A stretch of 64,000 nt of DNA from Nipponacmea schrenckii (lineage: Eukaryota > Mollusca > Gastropoda > Lottiidae), in contig JAUJPP010000011.1 in NCBI GenBank assembly GCA_030562195.1, positions 5,456,001-5,520,000 of the forward strand. The letters run 5' to 3'. A model generated the notes under the pieces. It saw nothing but the letters and a program-made list of their open reading frames with translations. It did not search any database and was not told the origin of the DNA. This document shows positions 34,312-45,349 of this stretch, piece after piece. The translations under genes and the position numbers were made by a program. Position 1 is the stretch's first letter. The number at the start of each line of letters is the position of its first letter.

Positions 34312-34990
34312 AGGATTCTGTGGTGACTCTGCGGTCTCCCCTTAAAGGCACAGAAGACAATCTTCGTGTACTCGGTCTTGGTTGGAACCCAGTACCAGAT
34401 GTAATGTTATTTCAAGTATCTCTCAATTTCTCTAAGAAGAAGAAGAGGCAACGTTCTGGTCCTAATCTACAAGAAGTCAACCTACCAATGGATATCCCAG
34501 CTATTCTAACCAGACGTATGATATTGGAACAAGTCATGGTAATGTATGATCCCTTGGGATTACTTAGTCCATTCACCCTTCTAGCTAAAGTGTATCTTAG
34601 AGAAACCTGGGAATTACAACTTGGATGGGATGAACAACTTCCGGAAAATTTACGGGTGAAATGGGTAAATATCTTCAATACAATGTTGGTCAGCCTTCTC
34701 TTTATCATATAGAGTGATGGTAGTAATGTTGCATATGGATTTGCAGAATATATCATGGTAGTAATTACAAGATGGCAGACACTGGTTTGATAATGGCCAA
34801 ATGCAGAATTGCTCCAATCAACAGATTGTCAACTCCCCGAATGGAATTGAATGGTGCAGTCCTTTCAAAGAGAGCCGGCATAATTTTACAAAAGGAGATG
34901 CGCTTTAACTTTGAAAGGATACCTTATCCTGACCACTGGCTAGGTATTTTTAGTGGTCATGAAAACGAGCTGGTATACCTTGGAATCTAA
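34312..34990 (+). pseudogene. BEL/Pao retrotransposon fragment (RT tail to RNase H)
   Basis: The plus-strand frame at 34320-34712 reads LRVLGLGWNPVPDVM, then ILTRRMILEQVMVMYDPLGL, LSPFTLLAKVYLRETWELQL and GWDEQLPENL. This is the Pao-type tail after the reverse transcriptase. After a break near 34700 come SDGSNVAYGF (start of RNase H) and, in another frame from 34772, AKCRIAPINRLSTPRMELNG. These motifs are specific to BEL/Pao polyproteins. The copy lacks Gag, protease, most of the RT and the integrase, and I see no LTR. The end near 34925 is abrupt. Confidence 0.8.
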
Positions 34991-36240
34991 GATGTACATT
35001 ACCAAATATGGTTGGGGGATAGATTATGATATTTCAAGTTTGTTCCAGTACAAATCCACAGTTGCAGTTTGCCATTCAAGACATCCTCAAGTTTCACAGC
35101 AGTTTCACGCATTTGTATCGCCGTAAGTACCCCTTATTTTCTTTTGGGTTGCGCGTTTGACTATAAGTTGTCATGTTTTATTTTTTATATTTTGTTATTG
35201 TACAATTTAATTTTTTTTATATATATGAGGCTTCTGAAAATATTTTTTTACGTATATTTACCTCTCACGCTGTGTACTCTCGTACTGTGCTGATACTTAT
35301 GTGTATCAGAACTACTTTATATTCCAACATGTTGTGTTTTCAGACATACTATATTGTTCAATTTAACATTTCACTTTTAGAATATTGTATTTTTCTTTAA
35401 TTAATTTTTTCAGGGTAAAAAATTTAAATTTTGTGTCAGCACCAAAACGGGTATTTTAATAGAATACGTTTAATAAGAAAATTAAACTTTGAAAAAATTT
35501 ATTTAAAAATTTTCACAGAAACCTTCAAAAAGGGAACCTTAAAAACAATATACAGAAAGGTTTCCCCAAAATTAAAACTGAAAAAAAACTTTACACTATA
35601 TTTTAATAGTTTAAAAACGAAACTGGGGGGTTTTCCAACCCTTTAATAAAGAGAATTCGAAAAAATGGAAAATCTTTTTAAAGGGGCCCAACGAATGTCT
35701 TTCCCGTCAGGCAATCAATGAAAATGGTTGGGCACTCGCTTGAGCAAAAGTTGAAAAGGGAATTAAGAAAGGACACAAAACCTTATTTTCCCGATTGGGA
35801 ATTTTGAGGGGGGACGAATTTTAATATTTTCAATTCTTTTTTGGATTTTGATTTCTTTTATTATGCCCTTTAATTTTTAACAATTTTTAAAAAAATAAAT
35901 GGAGGTATGTTTTTAGATTAAAATGGTATATTTCAACTTTCCCAATTCTGAATTGGCTTTTTTGTGTTTTTGGAAAAGATATTTTCCCCCCTGCAAAACT
36001 TTTAACAGCGGGATAAAGGGTTTTTTTAAAGGGCCCCCAAAAAGTTTTTTTTGGTTTTTTGAAGGTTTTGTTTTTAAATTTTTAAAAAAAGGGGGGGCTT
36101 AGTCTTAATAGAAGCCTTTGCTTTTGTGTAAATCAAAGCCGTTGCTTGTAAATCAAAGTTGCTGCTTTGTCTAAGTTAAAACCATTGCTATGTGTGAACG
36201 TAAGTTGTGGCATGCTGTTCTTAAATTTCTTACATTTTTT
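34991..36240. other. AT-rich stretch with a homopolymer-distorted tract
   Basis: From about 35400 to 36100 the sequence is full of long A, T and G runs in close succession. It looks unlike its surroundings, as if consensus quality were poor. No gene is seen. Confidence 0.4.
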
Positions 36241-36248
36241 TTTTGTAG

Positions 36249-36408
36249 GACAGTGCCAAAACCAAAAACTCGACATAGGGATGATCCTCCAATGTTTACT
36301 GCAAATGATGGGCTAACAGACATTCTGTTGACGAAAATCATTGAAAGAGGCCTATTGTCTGACCTGAACAAGATTACTGGTGGACAATCATATTATGACT
36401 CATCATGA
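36249..36408 (+). CDS. Unidentified terminal exon
   Basis: An open segment after a strong acceptor (T-tract then TTGTAG) runs to a stop at 36406-36408. It encodes KPKTRHRDDPPMFTANDGLT, then DILLTKIIERGLLSDLNKIT and a short polar tail. A polyadenylation signal AATAAA is at 36637, about 230 bases after the stop, in front of an A-tract. I do not recognise the protein. It has normal composition and no repeat neighbour in frame, so a host gene is plausible. It could be the end of the same plus-strand gene as the PWWP exon 15 kb upstream, but nothing in the sequence links them. Confidence 0.45.
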
Positions 36409-36636
36409 GAGACATATATATTTTAATGATGCAAAAAAGATTAGTGAGCCCAATTTTCGGTAGGCAGCTCTGATAAGTTGGCCTAAGTGTAATCTACCCC
36501 TGCAACAGTTATATGGATAAAGGATTAATAACGGTAAATTCGTTCTCGAAATGGACAGATATTTAACACCGTGATATAATCTTTGTCTTGGTTTCAAAAC
36601 AATATATATGTATGTATTTACTACTTGAAAATATTC

Positions 36637-36642
36637 AATAAA
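36637..36642 (+). terminator. Polyadenylation signal AATAAA
   Basis: Lies downstream of the terminal exon 36249-36408 and is followed within 15 bases by an A-tract. Confidence 0.45.
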
Positions 36643-36649
36643 TGTTGTT

Positions 36650-38350
36650 TAAAAAAAAAATGCACATGGAATAAAGCTGTTTAAAAAAAAATGCAAAATG
36701 CACATGGAATTAAGCTATCTACATAAACTTCACTCGAAATTCAGCTCAAACGTAAAGAAAAGAAAATGCAACCAAGAAAATAATTGAATAAATTTTTAAT
36801 AATTTTTCGCGTTTATGATTTGTTTAGAGAAATTGAGAGCAATTTAGGTTCAAAATTGGTATGTAAACATAAATTAAGTTTGATCAGATGACCAGTGATA
36901 TAAAAGTGCAATGGAAGTTGTAGATAAACCCAGCATTACAGATTGAGAAGAATTGAAATGAATTAGTCTTTAACGGCCTACAGTTCAACACCACATTGAC
37001 TCGTGAAGATGCTATTTAGATGTGAGAGAAACGACTTGCTAAGGCAAAGTTTGTATCATACAACAGTTTATTCATGTAAATTATGCATGTATGTTAAATA
37101 CTAAAAATATTTATACCGGACTTTTTCATTTATTCTTTATACCAGATAATTTATGACAATTTAAAGGGAGGTAATTCCGCTAATATTTTTTTCTGGATCA
37201 AAATATTTGTTTGCCTAATCAAGCGACTTTTTCCTATTCTTTTTTAATATGATAATTGCAACATTCGTTCACAAATTCGTGATTAAAAAGCGTTTGTATA
37301 ATAGTTGAATAAAGGATAAAAATGTAGGTCAATAATTTTACAATCTACATCAAGGGAGGTAACTGGTAGATGACGTTCTTTATAAATCCGACGCCATCTT
37401 TTATTTCTCTCGCAAGCTAAATAATTATTCAGGAACTGTACCTATTAGAGAGGCTTTATAAACATCTTATATGTCTGAAAGTTTGATTTCAAAGAAAGGC
37501 TCTTGTTATTTTCAGTGTAATAAGTCTTCACATGTGTTGATCTGCCGGTATTTCAGAATAATTGGTTCAAGCTTGAAAATACTTTCAAAATAGTAATACA
37601 ACTGTTATAATATAAGTCACAACTATTATAATTTAAATTATAGCAATTGTTAACATCGAAATCAACTGCACCAAGTCCGTTTTCTGACCTCTATAATTGT
37701 TAATTTGCTCTAACGTACTCGTTAGAATAGAGATAATTCGTATAACAACCCGTTACCACTGACAGTATCATACCTACTGTCGATATACGTAGCTTTTTCT
37801 GGCAACAGCCGCTCTCATACGTATATACCAGTATATTTAAATAAATATCTTGTAACGGGAAGTGTACAACTCTCGAGATGAAAGTAGTACCGGTATTTGT
37901 TAAAATTGACGTAAATCGACCAACGAAACCGGTTTTGTTCAAATAAGAAGTTTTTCTAAATTAAAAGATGAGAGCTTCAATCTACAACTGAATTCAATGG
38001 AGACCCCAATCTAAATAGCTCATAGTTTAAGGAACTACAATTAAAGTATACAATCCACAAACAAAAATGATAAAACGAAGATAAGACCAAGCCTGAGACA
38101 AAGGGAGATAATTTGTGGCTTAAATAACACGAAGAATTATAACCTGTCCTTAAGCTTTCAAGTTAACCTGACCTTCTGTTACATAGAAGTCAACCTAAAA
38201 CGGTTACGGTGTGGAGAAATTTTTTACATTTTTTTTTACAATTAATTGGTTGGTTAGCAAATTGGTTGAAATAACCACACATCCAATTCAATTTTTAAAC
38301 TTTATTATTACATTTAAGAACAATCATTTTTTGGGTAATTAAATCAGTGA
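36650..38350. other. Non-coding stretch
   Basis: AT-rich, with short repeats (AAGGGAGGTAA-like motifs near 37160 and 37350). No gene or element recognised. Confidence 0.5.
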
Positions 38351-38352
38351 TA

Positions 38353-40743
38353 AGGGAGAGCCAGGAGAAGTGGGACACTTTTTACACTTTGACTTTGTTA
38401 ACCCACAATATTTTTGTTTATCGATATTTTTCATGTTTACCATGAAAGTGAAAACCTAACACAAATTATAACAAATTCCTAAAACTAATGAATTGAAGAT
38501 TTATTAAGGCTATGATAGGGGGTGAATTGGGACACATGAAGGAGACTTGGACCAACAATGTAGGTGAATTGGGACATAAAGTAAAACCCTGTGTAGAACA
38601 ATTTAAATATATTTCAAATAAGTTGCACCAAAAAATTATATTAAAGTCAAATTAAACCAGTAATCCTATTTGGATGTTAGCTTTGAAATACTCTAACTTC
38701 AATGTTCAAACTACAATAACTACATTTCTTCAAGAATTCTTTCAAGTTTATCTGACATCAAGTCCAGATAAATCTACTGAAAATGTTGCGCCATCACGCG
38801 TTCGCTTGGTTGTTCCTTTACAAATAGGATTTAGGACCATCTGGATCTGATTTTTTTGGATCACACCTTCATCTCGGACATTGGGTTTAACAAATTTATT
38901 TGGTACTTTCTGACTCTTTCTGTAAAATTCAACTTCATATTCATCCTCTTGTAAAATATTCTTAACACAACCAACAAAATACACAGGATGTTTCGGTTTA
39001 TCTTGACTGAATTCCACTAAAACAAACATGTCAATTGACATTGATTTAAAATCGACATCACCTAACTGTAGGCCAGGTGGTGATTCTGATTCATCACTAC
39101 TTGGCTCAGATTCATCATCAATTACCATGGCTAAATCATCATCTTCATCAGAGGAATCGTTCTCAACATTCACTAAACGTTTTCTGATTTTACTACTTTT
39201 TCCTTGTCTTGATTCTCTTTTTTGTTCTTTAGTGATCTGTTCAAATTTCAAACGTTTCATTTCAGGAGTCGATGTCGCAATCATCGATTTACCTTTTCTA
39301 CGTCATGATGTACTTGCTTTGGTCCTCTCTGGAGCTTTAGGATACCCCTTTAAGTTCTCAGGCGTGATAAATCCACATGTTGGTTGGTCATTGAGATCTT
39401 GTGTTGGTGTTTTTGGATCTGAAGGATCTGGGCGATCTGTTATAGATGATGGTAAAAACTCTTCTGTGCTGAAAACATCACGATTGAAAGGCCATACACC
39501 AGATGTCTTAAAACCACTGATGATGTTTGAAGGAATTACAGCTTTTAACCATGCAGCTCCAACCAATTGGGCAATTTGATAAATTGTGATGGTTTTCCCG
39601 GGATTCATTAACATCCAGGAATTCGCTTCAGAATTGGAGTAAGCCTTTAATGGACCGAAAACAGAACGATCTAATGGTTGAGTTTTATGACTAGTATGCG
39701 GCGGCAAGGTCAAAATATGAACACCATTTCTTTTCGCAAATTCAATTGCATTTAATGAGATATGACTTTCGTGATTATCCATAGTTAAGATGACTGGATT
39801 TTCCTTTGAAGGACTGGCATACTTCACAAAATGTGACATAACCTCTAAAAATAACACACTTGTCTTCCATCCTGAGTCAGAAACTAAACCAAGAGATCCT
39901 TCGGGTGAGCCGTTTAAAAAAAAATTCTTTCGAGGAAATATAAATGTCGGTGGTAAAGCTACTCCTGTAGCTGAAACTATGGCACACACAGTGACCAGTT
40001 CACCTCGTTCACGACTAGTTATCTGACCTACCTGCTTCAACCCTTTCACACTAACTACTTTTGGGACACGCTTTACTGTTGTGAATCCACTCTCATCAAG
40101 ATTATATATTCTAGCTCCAGTGATTTCATATTTATTAATCAAATTCTCCAACAATTCAAAGTAAGATGATACTGTGAAATGATTGAATGCAGTAGCTCTG
40201 GCAAGTGAAGTAGCTTCTGGACTCCTGATTGATAAGCAGGGATGCCGTTCAAGAAAATTTGTAAACCAAGACCTTTCAGCCATTTTATTTTCATTCCAAG
40301 AATCAGGATGCTTTAAATCATTTCTCTTCGCAGTTTCATATGCTAGTTGTCTAGTTTGCGTAGGGGTCAATCCATGAAACATTCTAGATAGTTTTACAAG
40401 ATACTCTGTCATTGTGTCTTCCTGTTCTTTGCTGAACACTAAGCTATCCGTGTAATTTGGCTGTAGTTTTATATCTGGATCATCTTTGTACTTCTGTATG
40501 TATCTCGATAGAGAGCTCTTAGATATTTTCAATTCCTTGGCCACTTTTCTTATTGATTTCTGGTTATCAATGACTTCTTTAACAGCTCTTTCCATGAAGT
40601 TGTGCGGTACAAGACCTATTTCTGTCTTACGTTGATATTTCCTTGGCATATTGAGGCTTTCTAAACTAAAATATAAAAAACATCCCTAGCTGGGACAAAG
40701 CATGGGGAGAGTTGGGACAAAGTGTCCCATTTCTCCTGCTCTC
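38353..40743 (-). mobile_element. Nearly intact pogo-family DNA transposon
   Basis: The left end reads AGGGAGAGCCAGGAGAAGTG then GGACACTTT. The right end, inverted, reads GAGAGCAGGAGAAATG then GGACACTTT. Both are flanked by TA (38351-38352 and 40744-40745), the target duplication expected of the Tc1/pogo group. Extra GGGACA motifs lie under the ends at about 38528, 38572, 40692 and 40713, in both orientations. The only gene inside reads right to left (40649-38748). This is a complete element apart from one stop codon. Confidence 0.8.
38748..40649 (-). pseudogene. pogo/jerky-type DDE_1 transposase, one in-frame stop
   Basis: One frame of 634 codons from ATG at 40649 to 38748, broken only by TGA at 39303-39305. 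Residues 17-52 are a psq-type helix-turn-helix (KSIRKVAKELKISKSSLSRY). Residues 75-165 form a CENP-B-type second DNA-binding helix region. The catalytic triad is D185 (YNLDESGF), D291 (ILTMDNHESH) and D327 (TQPLDRSVFGPLK), spacing DD35D. After the stop the tail continues with an acidic serine stretch (NDSSDEDDD) and a compact domain ending near residue 630. The protein would bind the element ends and move it by cut and paste. The stop sits where a CGA arginine codon would give TGA by one C-to-T change at a CpG, so inactivation looks recent. Confidence 0.85.
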
Positions 40744-40745
40744 TA

Positions 40746-41480
40746 ATGCCTTGGTTTCTGACCTCAAGACAATCTGACATTTCCACTTATTCACTAAAAC
40801 ATTTTGATACTTGATTTCACAAATGAAGGGTATGATTATGACAAAAATGTGCTTTATGTTGTGAATAAATTGCTGAAAATGAAAGAAAAAACAAAAATGT
40901 TAAATACATACTTTTAAGGTATAAATATTGAAGTGCCAAAAGAAATTTCCAGAGCCTTCTAAAATTTAGAAATTCAGTAAAGGATTTACACTCAATTCAG
41001 TTAATTTTCAGTAAAAGTATAGTATTTTGAAACTTAATATTAAACAATCCATAAAACTGCACTTTTAGGCTCTTAAACTGAAGCGAGTAACTAGGTCAAA
41101 TGGGTCTACGGCTATGGCCAGTACACTCAGGCCTAATTCGATTGAGTTCTATCGCCTTTTGCCAATTATTCTTATATGAGACTGGGAGTATTAGATTGAC
41201 TTTGGGTTAGGCTAATGGAAACTTTATAACATATTAGAATTCAACATTAAAATTGGAATTTTACGTTCAAGCGTGAAGATGATCGACGTTAATAGCGCGA
41301 CGGCCATGTTTATTTACATTGGTTACCGTGTATTACTACACTCAATGTTTTGGTGATGAGGCAATGGCAGTTATTGTCTCATAAACGCCACACGTATTAA
41401 CATTAGTCCAATGGAGAAAAACAATGTAAATATAGAGTCATAACGTCATAATGCCAGCCATGTTTTACACTGTGACGTTT
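40746..41480. other. Non-coding stretch
   Basis: No coding signal. Ordinary AT-rich sequence between the pogo and piggyBac elements. Confidence 0.5.
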
Positions 41481-42236
41481 ATATAACATGGGTTTCTTGA
41501 GGTTTCTCACTTCCTTATCCACAACACTACTATCATGAAAAGTAGAGATAGCATTTACCCGGGCTGTGTCTTGTCATGTTGTAAGTAAAATGTCGCCTTT
41601 CTTTAACTTCACAGTTTGTAGATCCACTGGCAAACTCTTTCTGTTCGAACGTACTGTACCACAAGCTCCAATATTCTGATGAAGTAAATAATCAAATAGA
41701 TTTAGAGATGAAAAAAAATTATCCACAAAAACTTTGTATCCATCTAGATCTAATCAGTTCTTTGACGACTGAAAATCCAAGTCCATTTCTCCACTCTATG
41801 TCTCTTTGCCAATATCTCTTTGCCAATATAAACTTTCCATTTCAAATTAAATCCATCTACAGAATCACATAACGACCAAATCTTGATTCCCCATTTATTC
41901 GGCTTGTTGGGCATATACTGCTTGAAGCTGACTCTGCCTTTAAATTTCCTCATAGTTTCATCAATAGACAAAAATATGTGCGGCTGATATTCTCCAAGTT
42001 ATGTATCCTTAATCAATGAAATTTAGGGTCTAACTTTAAACAGGCAGTCAAAACCAGGCTGTTCTTTAACAAGTTGTAAAGAATTGTCATTGAAATGAAG
42101 AAATGAGCGAAGTAGATGAAATCGGTTGCGGCTCATAACGTTAGAGAAACTCACTGTTTGTGTCATCCACCATTTATCCCAATAGCTTTGAAGAGTTGGT
42201 TTTTGACATAATCCCATAGCAATTTCAAGAGCAAGA
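41480..42236 (-). pseudogene. piggyBac-type transposase fragment, enters gap
   Basis: On the minus strand from the gap edge: KPTLQSYWDKWWMTQTVSFS, then SRNRFHLLRSFLHFND. After a break near 42010 comes SIDETMRKFKGRVSFKQYMP with NKPNKWGIKIW (D of SIDE is a catalytic aspartate). A further break is followed by VFVDNFFSSLNLFDYL and GACGTVRSNRKSLP near 41640. This is the piggyBac DDE core in order. The copy has several frameshifts and stops, and its 5' part lies in the 500-N gap. No TTAA border is visible on the left side. Confidence 0.8.
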
Positions 42237-42736
42237 NNNNNNNNNNNNNNNNNNNNNNNNNNNNNNNNNNNNNNNNNNNNNNNNNNNNNNNNNNNNNNNN
42301 NNNNNNNNNNNNNNNNNNNNNNNNNNNNNNNNNNNNNNNNNNNNNNNNNNNNNNNNNNNNNNNNNNNNNNNNNNNNNNNNNNNNNNNNNNNNNNNNNNNN
42401 NNNNNNNNNNNNNNNNNNNNNNNNNNNNNNNNNNNNNNNNNNNNNNNNNNNNNNNNNNNNNNNNNNNNNNNNNNNNNNNNNNNNNNNNNNNNNNNNNNNN
42501 NNNNNNNNNNNNNNNNNNNNNNNNNNNNNNNNNNNNNNNNNNNNNNNNNNNNNNNNNNNNNNNNNNNNNNNNNNNNNNNNNNNNNNNNNNNNNNNNNNNN
42601 NNNNNNNNNNNNNNNNNNNNNNNNNNNNNNNNNNNNNNNNNNNNNNNNNNNNNNNNNNNNNNNNNNNNNNNNNNNNNNNNNNNNNNNNNNNNNNNNNNNN
42701 NNNNNNNNNNNNNNNNNNNNNNNNNNNNNNNNNNNN
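42237..42736. other. Assembly gap, exactly 500 N
   Basis: Second placeholder gap of fixed size. It interrupts the piggyBac copy on its left and abuts the 30-bp tandem array on its right. Confidence 0.98.
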
Positions 42737-42740
42737 ATTA

Positions 42741-42970
42741 TTAGAATCTAGCTGTTAAAATTAATTAAATATAGAATCTAGCTGTTAAAATTAATTAAAT
42801 ATAGAATCTAGCTGTTAAAATTAATTAAATATAGAATCTAGCTGTTAAAATTAATTAAATATAGAATCTAGGTGTTAAAATTAATTAAATATAGAATCTA
42901 GCTATTATAATTAATTAAATATAGAATCTAGCTGTTAAAATTAATTAAATATAGAATCTAGCTGTTAAAA
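42741..42970 (+). repeat. 30-bp tandem array (about 8 units)
   Basis: The unit is TTAGAATCTAGCTG + TTAAAATTAATTAAAT + A/T, period exactly 30. Starts of GCTGTTAAAA lie at 42751, 42781 and so on to 42961, with single variants at 42872 and 42904-42907. Units are contiguous, with no unique spacers. The array meets the gap and is probably longer in the genome. Confidence 0.9.
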
Positions 42971-43657
42971 TGAAAGTGATGATTGCCATGAATCAAAATT
43001 GAATTTCAGATTAAGAATATTTCATGAAATAACACCGGATCTACACGAATCATAGTCCAGAGCTGTCGGAGCTGGATTCGAGTGAACTGGAAAATGCAAT
43101 GAAATGTATTAAAGTGCATCAGCACCAAAACGGGCTATATAGCACTTGAATGCGATTTAAAATAAACCCAAAAAGCGCAACAATACAATGCTAAAAACAA
43201 TATCACAGAATGGTTGTAACCAAAAAAGGGCTAAAAATAAAATGATATTTTGCAGGCCTTAAAGTTTTCAATGATAACGATTGTGTCTATGAGGGTAAGT
43301 AAATACGACAATTAACATTCTGCCATTTTTGAATTAAAAAAAACATTACAAAGCCATTAAAACATGCGAGAAATTACGAAAAAGGATTTTTTAATCACCG
43401 TTTTAAAGAGCTTTTCATATCCATGACTATTTCCAGTCAATATCAAAGATGAAATTGTTAAGGATCACTTAACGAGCGCAACCCTAGCGCATGCGCAAAG
43501 GTCGGCGTCGGTGTCTCTTTTATCATTATCAGTTGAGATTGAATGATGTATTATGTGCATCTTACTAATAAATATATATACATATAGTATCATAATGGTG
43601 TATTGAATGATATTTAACAGAAATTATTTTATTTTTAACATAAAAAAGGTGGTTAAC
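42971..43657. other. Non-coding stretch
   Basis: No coding signal. The phrase CAGCACCAAAACGGG near 43118 also occurs near 35436, so a decayed dispersed repeat may be present. Confidence 0.45.
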
Positions 43658-44045
43658 TTTGTAACCTGATCCGTTCACTATTAGTAACTACTAATATATG
43701 TGGCACGGATCAGTTACTGATGTACTCTCTACCGGTCAGCCTAATTTGGACATGAGAGGTGAGTGGTGTTGGCCAGATAGAGAGATATAAGTATAGTACT
43801 GGTCAGAGTTAGGGAGATGGGAGTTAACTGCTGTTCTGACCAGACATGCCAACATGTAGCAGTGGATAATTTATATGATTTTGTTGTAGTAGTTTTAAAG
43901 AAGTGTTCCTATTGTTTAAATATATATATATAGATGTCAATGTAGCTGTGTTGTATTTTCCTGAACCTTCCTGTCAACCCATACCAACAAGAAACGTTAC
44001 ATTGGAACAACAAATGTTACAAATGACCAGAAACGTTACAACTTT
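43658..44045 (+). repeat. Third, shorter copy of the 27-kb/31-kb repeat
   Basis: Matches 27577-27890 and then 28636-28700 of copy 1, skipping about 740 bp. The missing part is flanked in copy 1 by two direct copies of CAAGAAACGTTACAAATGTT. The nested palindrome is at 43667-43712 and the TATA-like box is kept. This shows the family is dispersed, not only duplicated in tandem. Confidence 0.8.
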
Positions 44046-44054
44046 GCCCAAAAA

Positions 44055-44494
44055 TATCACACCCCCTTTTTCATCATCCTCATTCAGTGGATCTGCAATT
44101 TCATCTCCTTGCATAATGCATATGCTATGTAGTACACAAAAGGCAACAATAATGTGTTCAGCTAGTTTTACTGAGTTAGTGTTAATGAACTGTAGGCGAC
44201 TAAATTTGATTTGCTGGAAGGCAAATGCTCTTTCAATTACAACTCTTTTTGATGTGTGATTAGTATTAAATTTTTAACTTGAGGTATTAAATGTCCATTG
44301 TCTCTGAATGGAGTTAATAACCATCTTCGAAGGGGATATGCCCCATCTACCAATAATTGATAGTTTAAGTCATCCCATAAGTCAGATTGTCTTAAAACAC
44401 GTGTATCATGAACACTGTCTGGATATCCAGTGAATACATGTGAAAATAACATATTGTGCAAGCATTTAGAGAATCTAAAGTGACAGATCAACAA
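44055..44494 (-). pseudogene. PIF/Harbinger transposase fragment
   Basis: On the minus strand: FTGYPDSVHDTRVLRQSDLW, then LLVDGAYPLRRWLLTPFRDN (D of VDGAYP is a catalytic aspartate), and after a frame change near 44250 a helix with IERAFAF and VLHSICIMQGDE. This is the catalytic core and tail of HARBI1-like transposases (DDE_Tnp_4), which pair with a separate Myb-like partner not seen here. The N-terminal third is missing. The fragment directly abuts the third repeat copy. Confidence 0.8.
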
Positions 44495-45060
44495 ATTCCA
44501 AAGATAAAAAAAATGGGAGACTCCAAAAATCCTTTTTAATATAGCGCTTGTCTTTGTTTACTGTTAGCTGTGTCAGTTTTATCAAAATCGTTTCAAAACA
44601 AAGATATTGACATTGTTTCTTGCTTTAATTCCATTGAAGCCACTCAAGAAAAAAATTAGTAAATTAGCCAATAAAGCTTTATCTGATATGACAAGCTTAA
44701 AACACTCGGATTCAACAATTATAAAATCAGAAGATTGTGTTGTTTATCAAAGTGTAAGATTTGAAGAAGGTGTATGTAAAAGTGTGTTAAAGAAATTGTT
44801 TAAAGATAAAGAAGAACTGATTGACTTGATACTGTAAATCACGAAATTTTTGCTTCAACTTATTATTGCGAATTTCACTAAATTTTAATATTGCGTAAAG
44901 AAATTAATGCGAGCAAGCCTTGTTAAAAACAAAATGGCGTCATTTGAGTTACTTCCGGTTGTCTGCTTGTGAATCACAATACAAGCCATTGGCTTCCAGT
45001 CGGCATGTTTAACATCGGATTAATATTATTCATGTGAAGTTTAATCATTGATATTTTGAA
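44495..45060. other. Non-coding stretch with an unassigned short frame
   Basis: A 76-residue plus-strand frame at 44607-44837 has moderate charge (SLKHSDSTIIKSED) and no recognised motif. It may belong to the pogo-like fragment that follows. Not claimed as a gene. Confidence 0.35.
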
Positions 45061-45068
45061 TTGAATAT

Positions 45069-45347
45069 ATGTTTGTACCTGCTGAGTGTACTGGGGAGTT
45101 ACAACCGATGGACTTGTCAGTCAACTATGACTTTAAATTAGCATTGAAGAATGAATTCATGTCATGGTACGCAAATGAAACAGCGAGACAACCTGATGAA
45201 TATGTTTACATGAAACTTTTAGTCATGAAACCATTACACGCCAAATGGATTCTAAGTGCATTTGATAATATAAAACAGAACAAGGAAATCATACTGAATG
45301 GATGGAGAAAGGCATGTATATTAAATTCCGTAATTGCTGTTGATTAG
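45069..45347 (+). pseudogene. pogo/Tigger-like transposase C-terminal fragment
   Basis: The plus-strand frame reads FVPAECTGELQPMDLSVNYD (third catalytic aspartate in LQPMD), then FKLALKNEFMSWYANE and a tail with WILSAFDNIKQNKEII and GWRKACIL. In DDE_1 transposases this block follows the DNHESH motif. The two earlier catalytic aspartates are absent, so it is a dead 3' fragment. It differs from the element at 38353-40743 (PLDRSVFGPLK there), so it comes from another lineage. Confidence 0.7.
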
Positions 45348-45349
45348 AC

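Noticed and set aside
39028..40377. Plus-strand frames across the pogo transposase
   Set aside because: Antisense shadows of the minus-strand transposase frame.
42741..42970. CRISPR-like array
   Set aside because: Units are contiguous with no unique spacers, in a eukaryotic context; it is a plain tandem repeat.
44607..44837. 76-aa frame between Harbinger and pogo fragments
   Set aside because: No recognised motif and no splice or neighbour support; left as unassigned.
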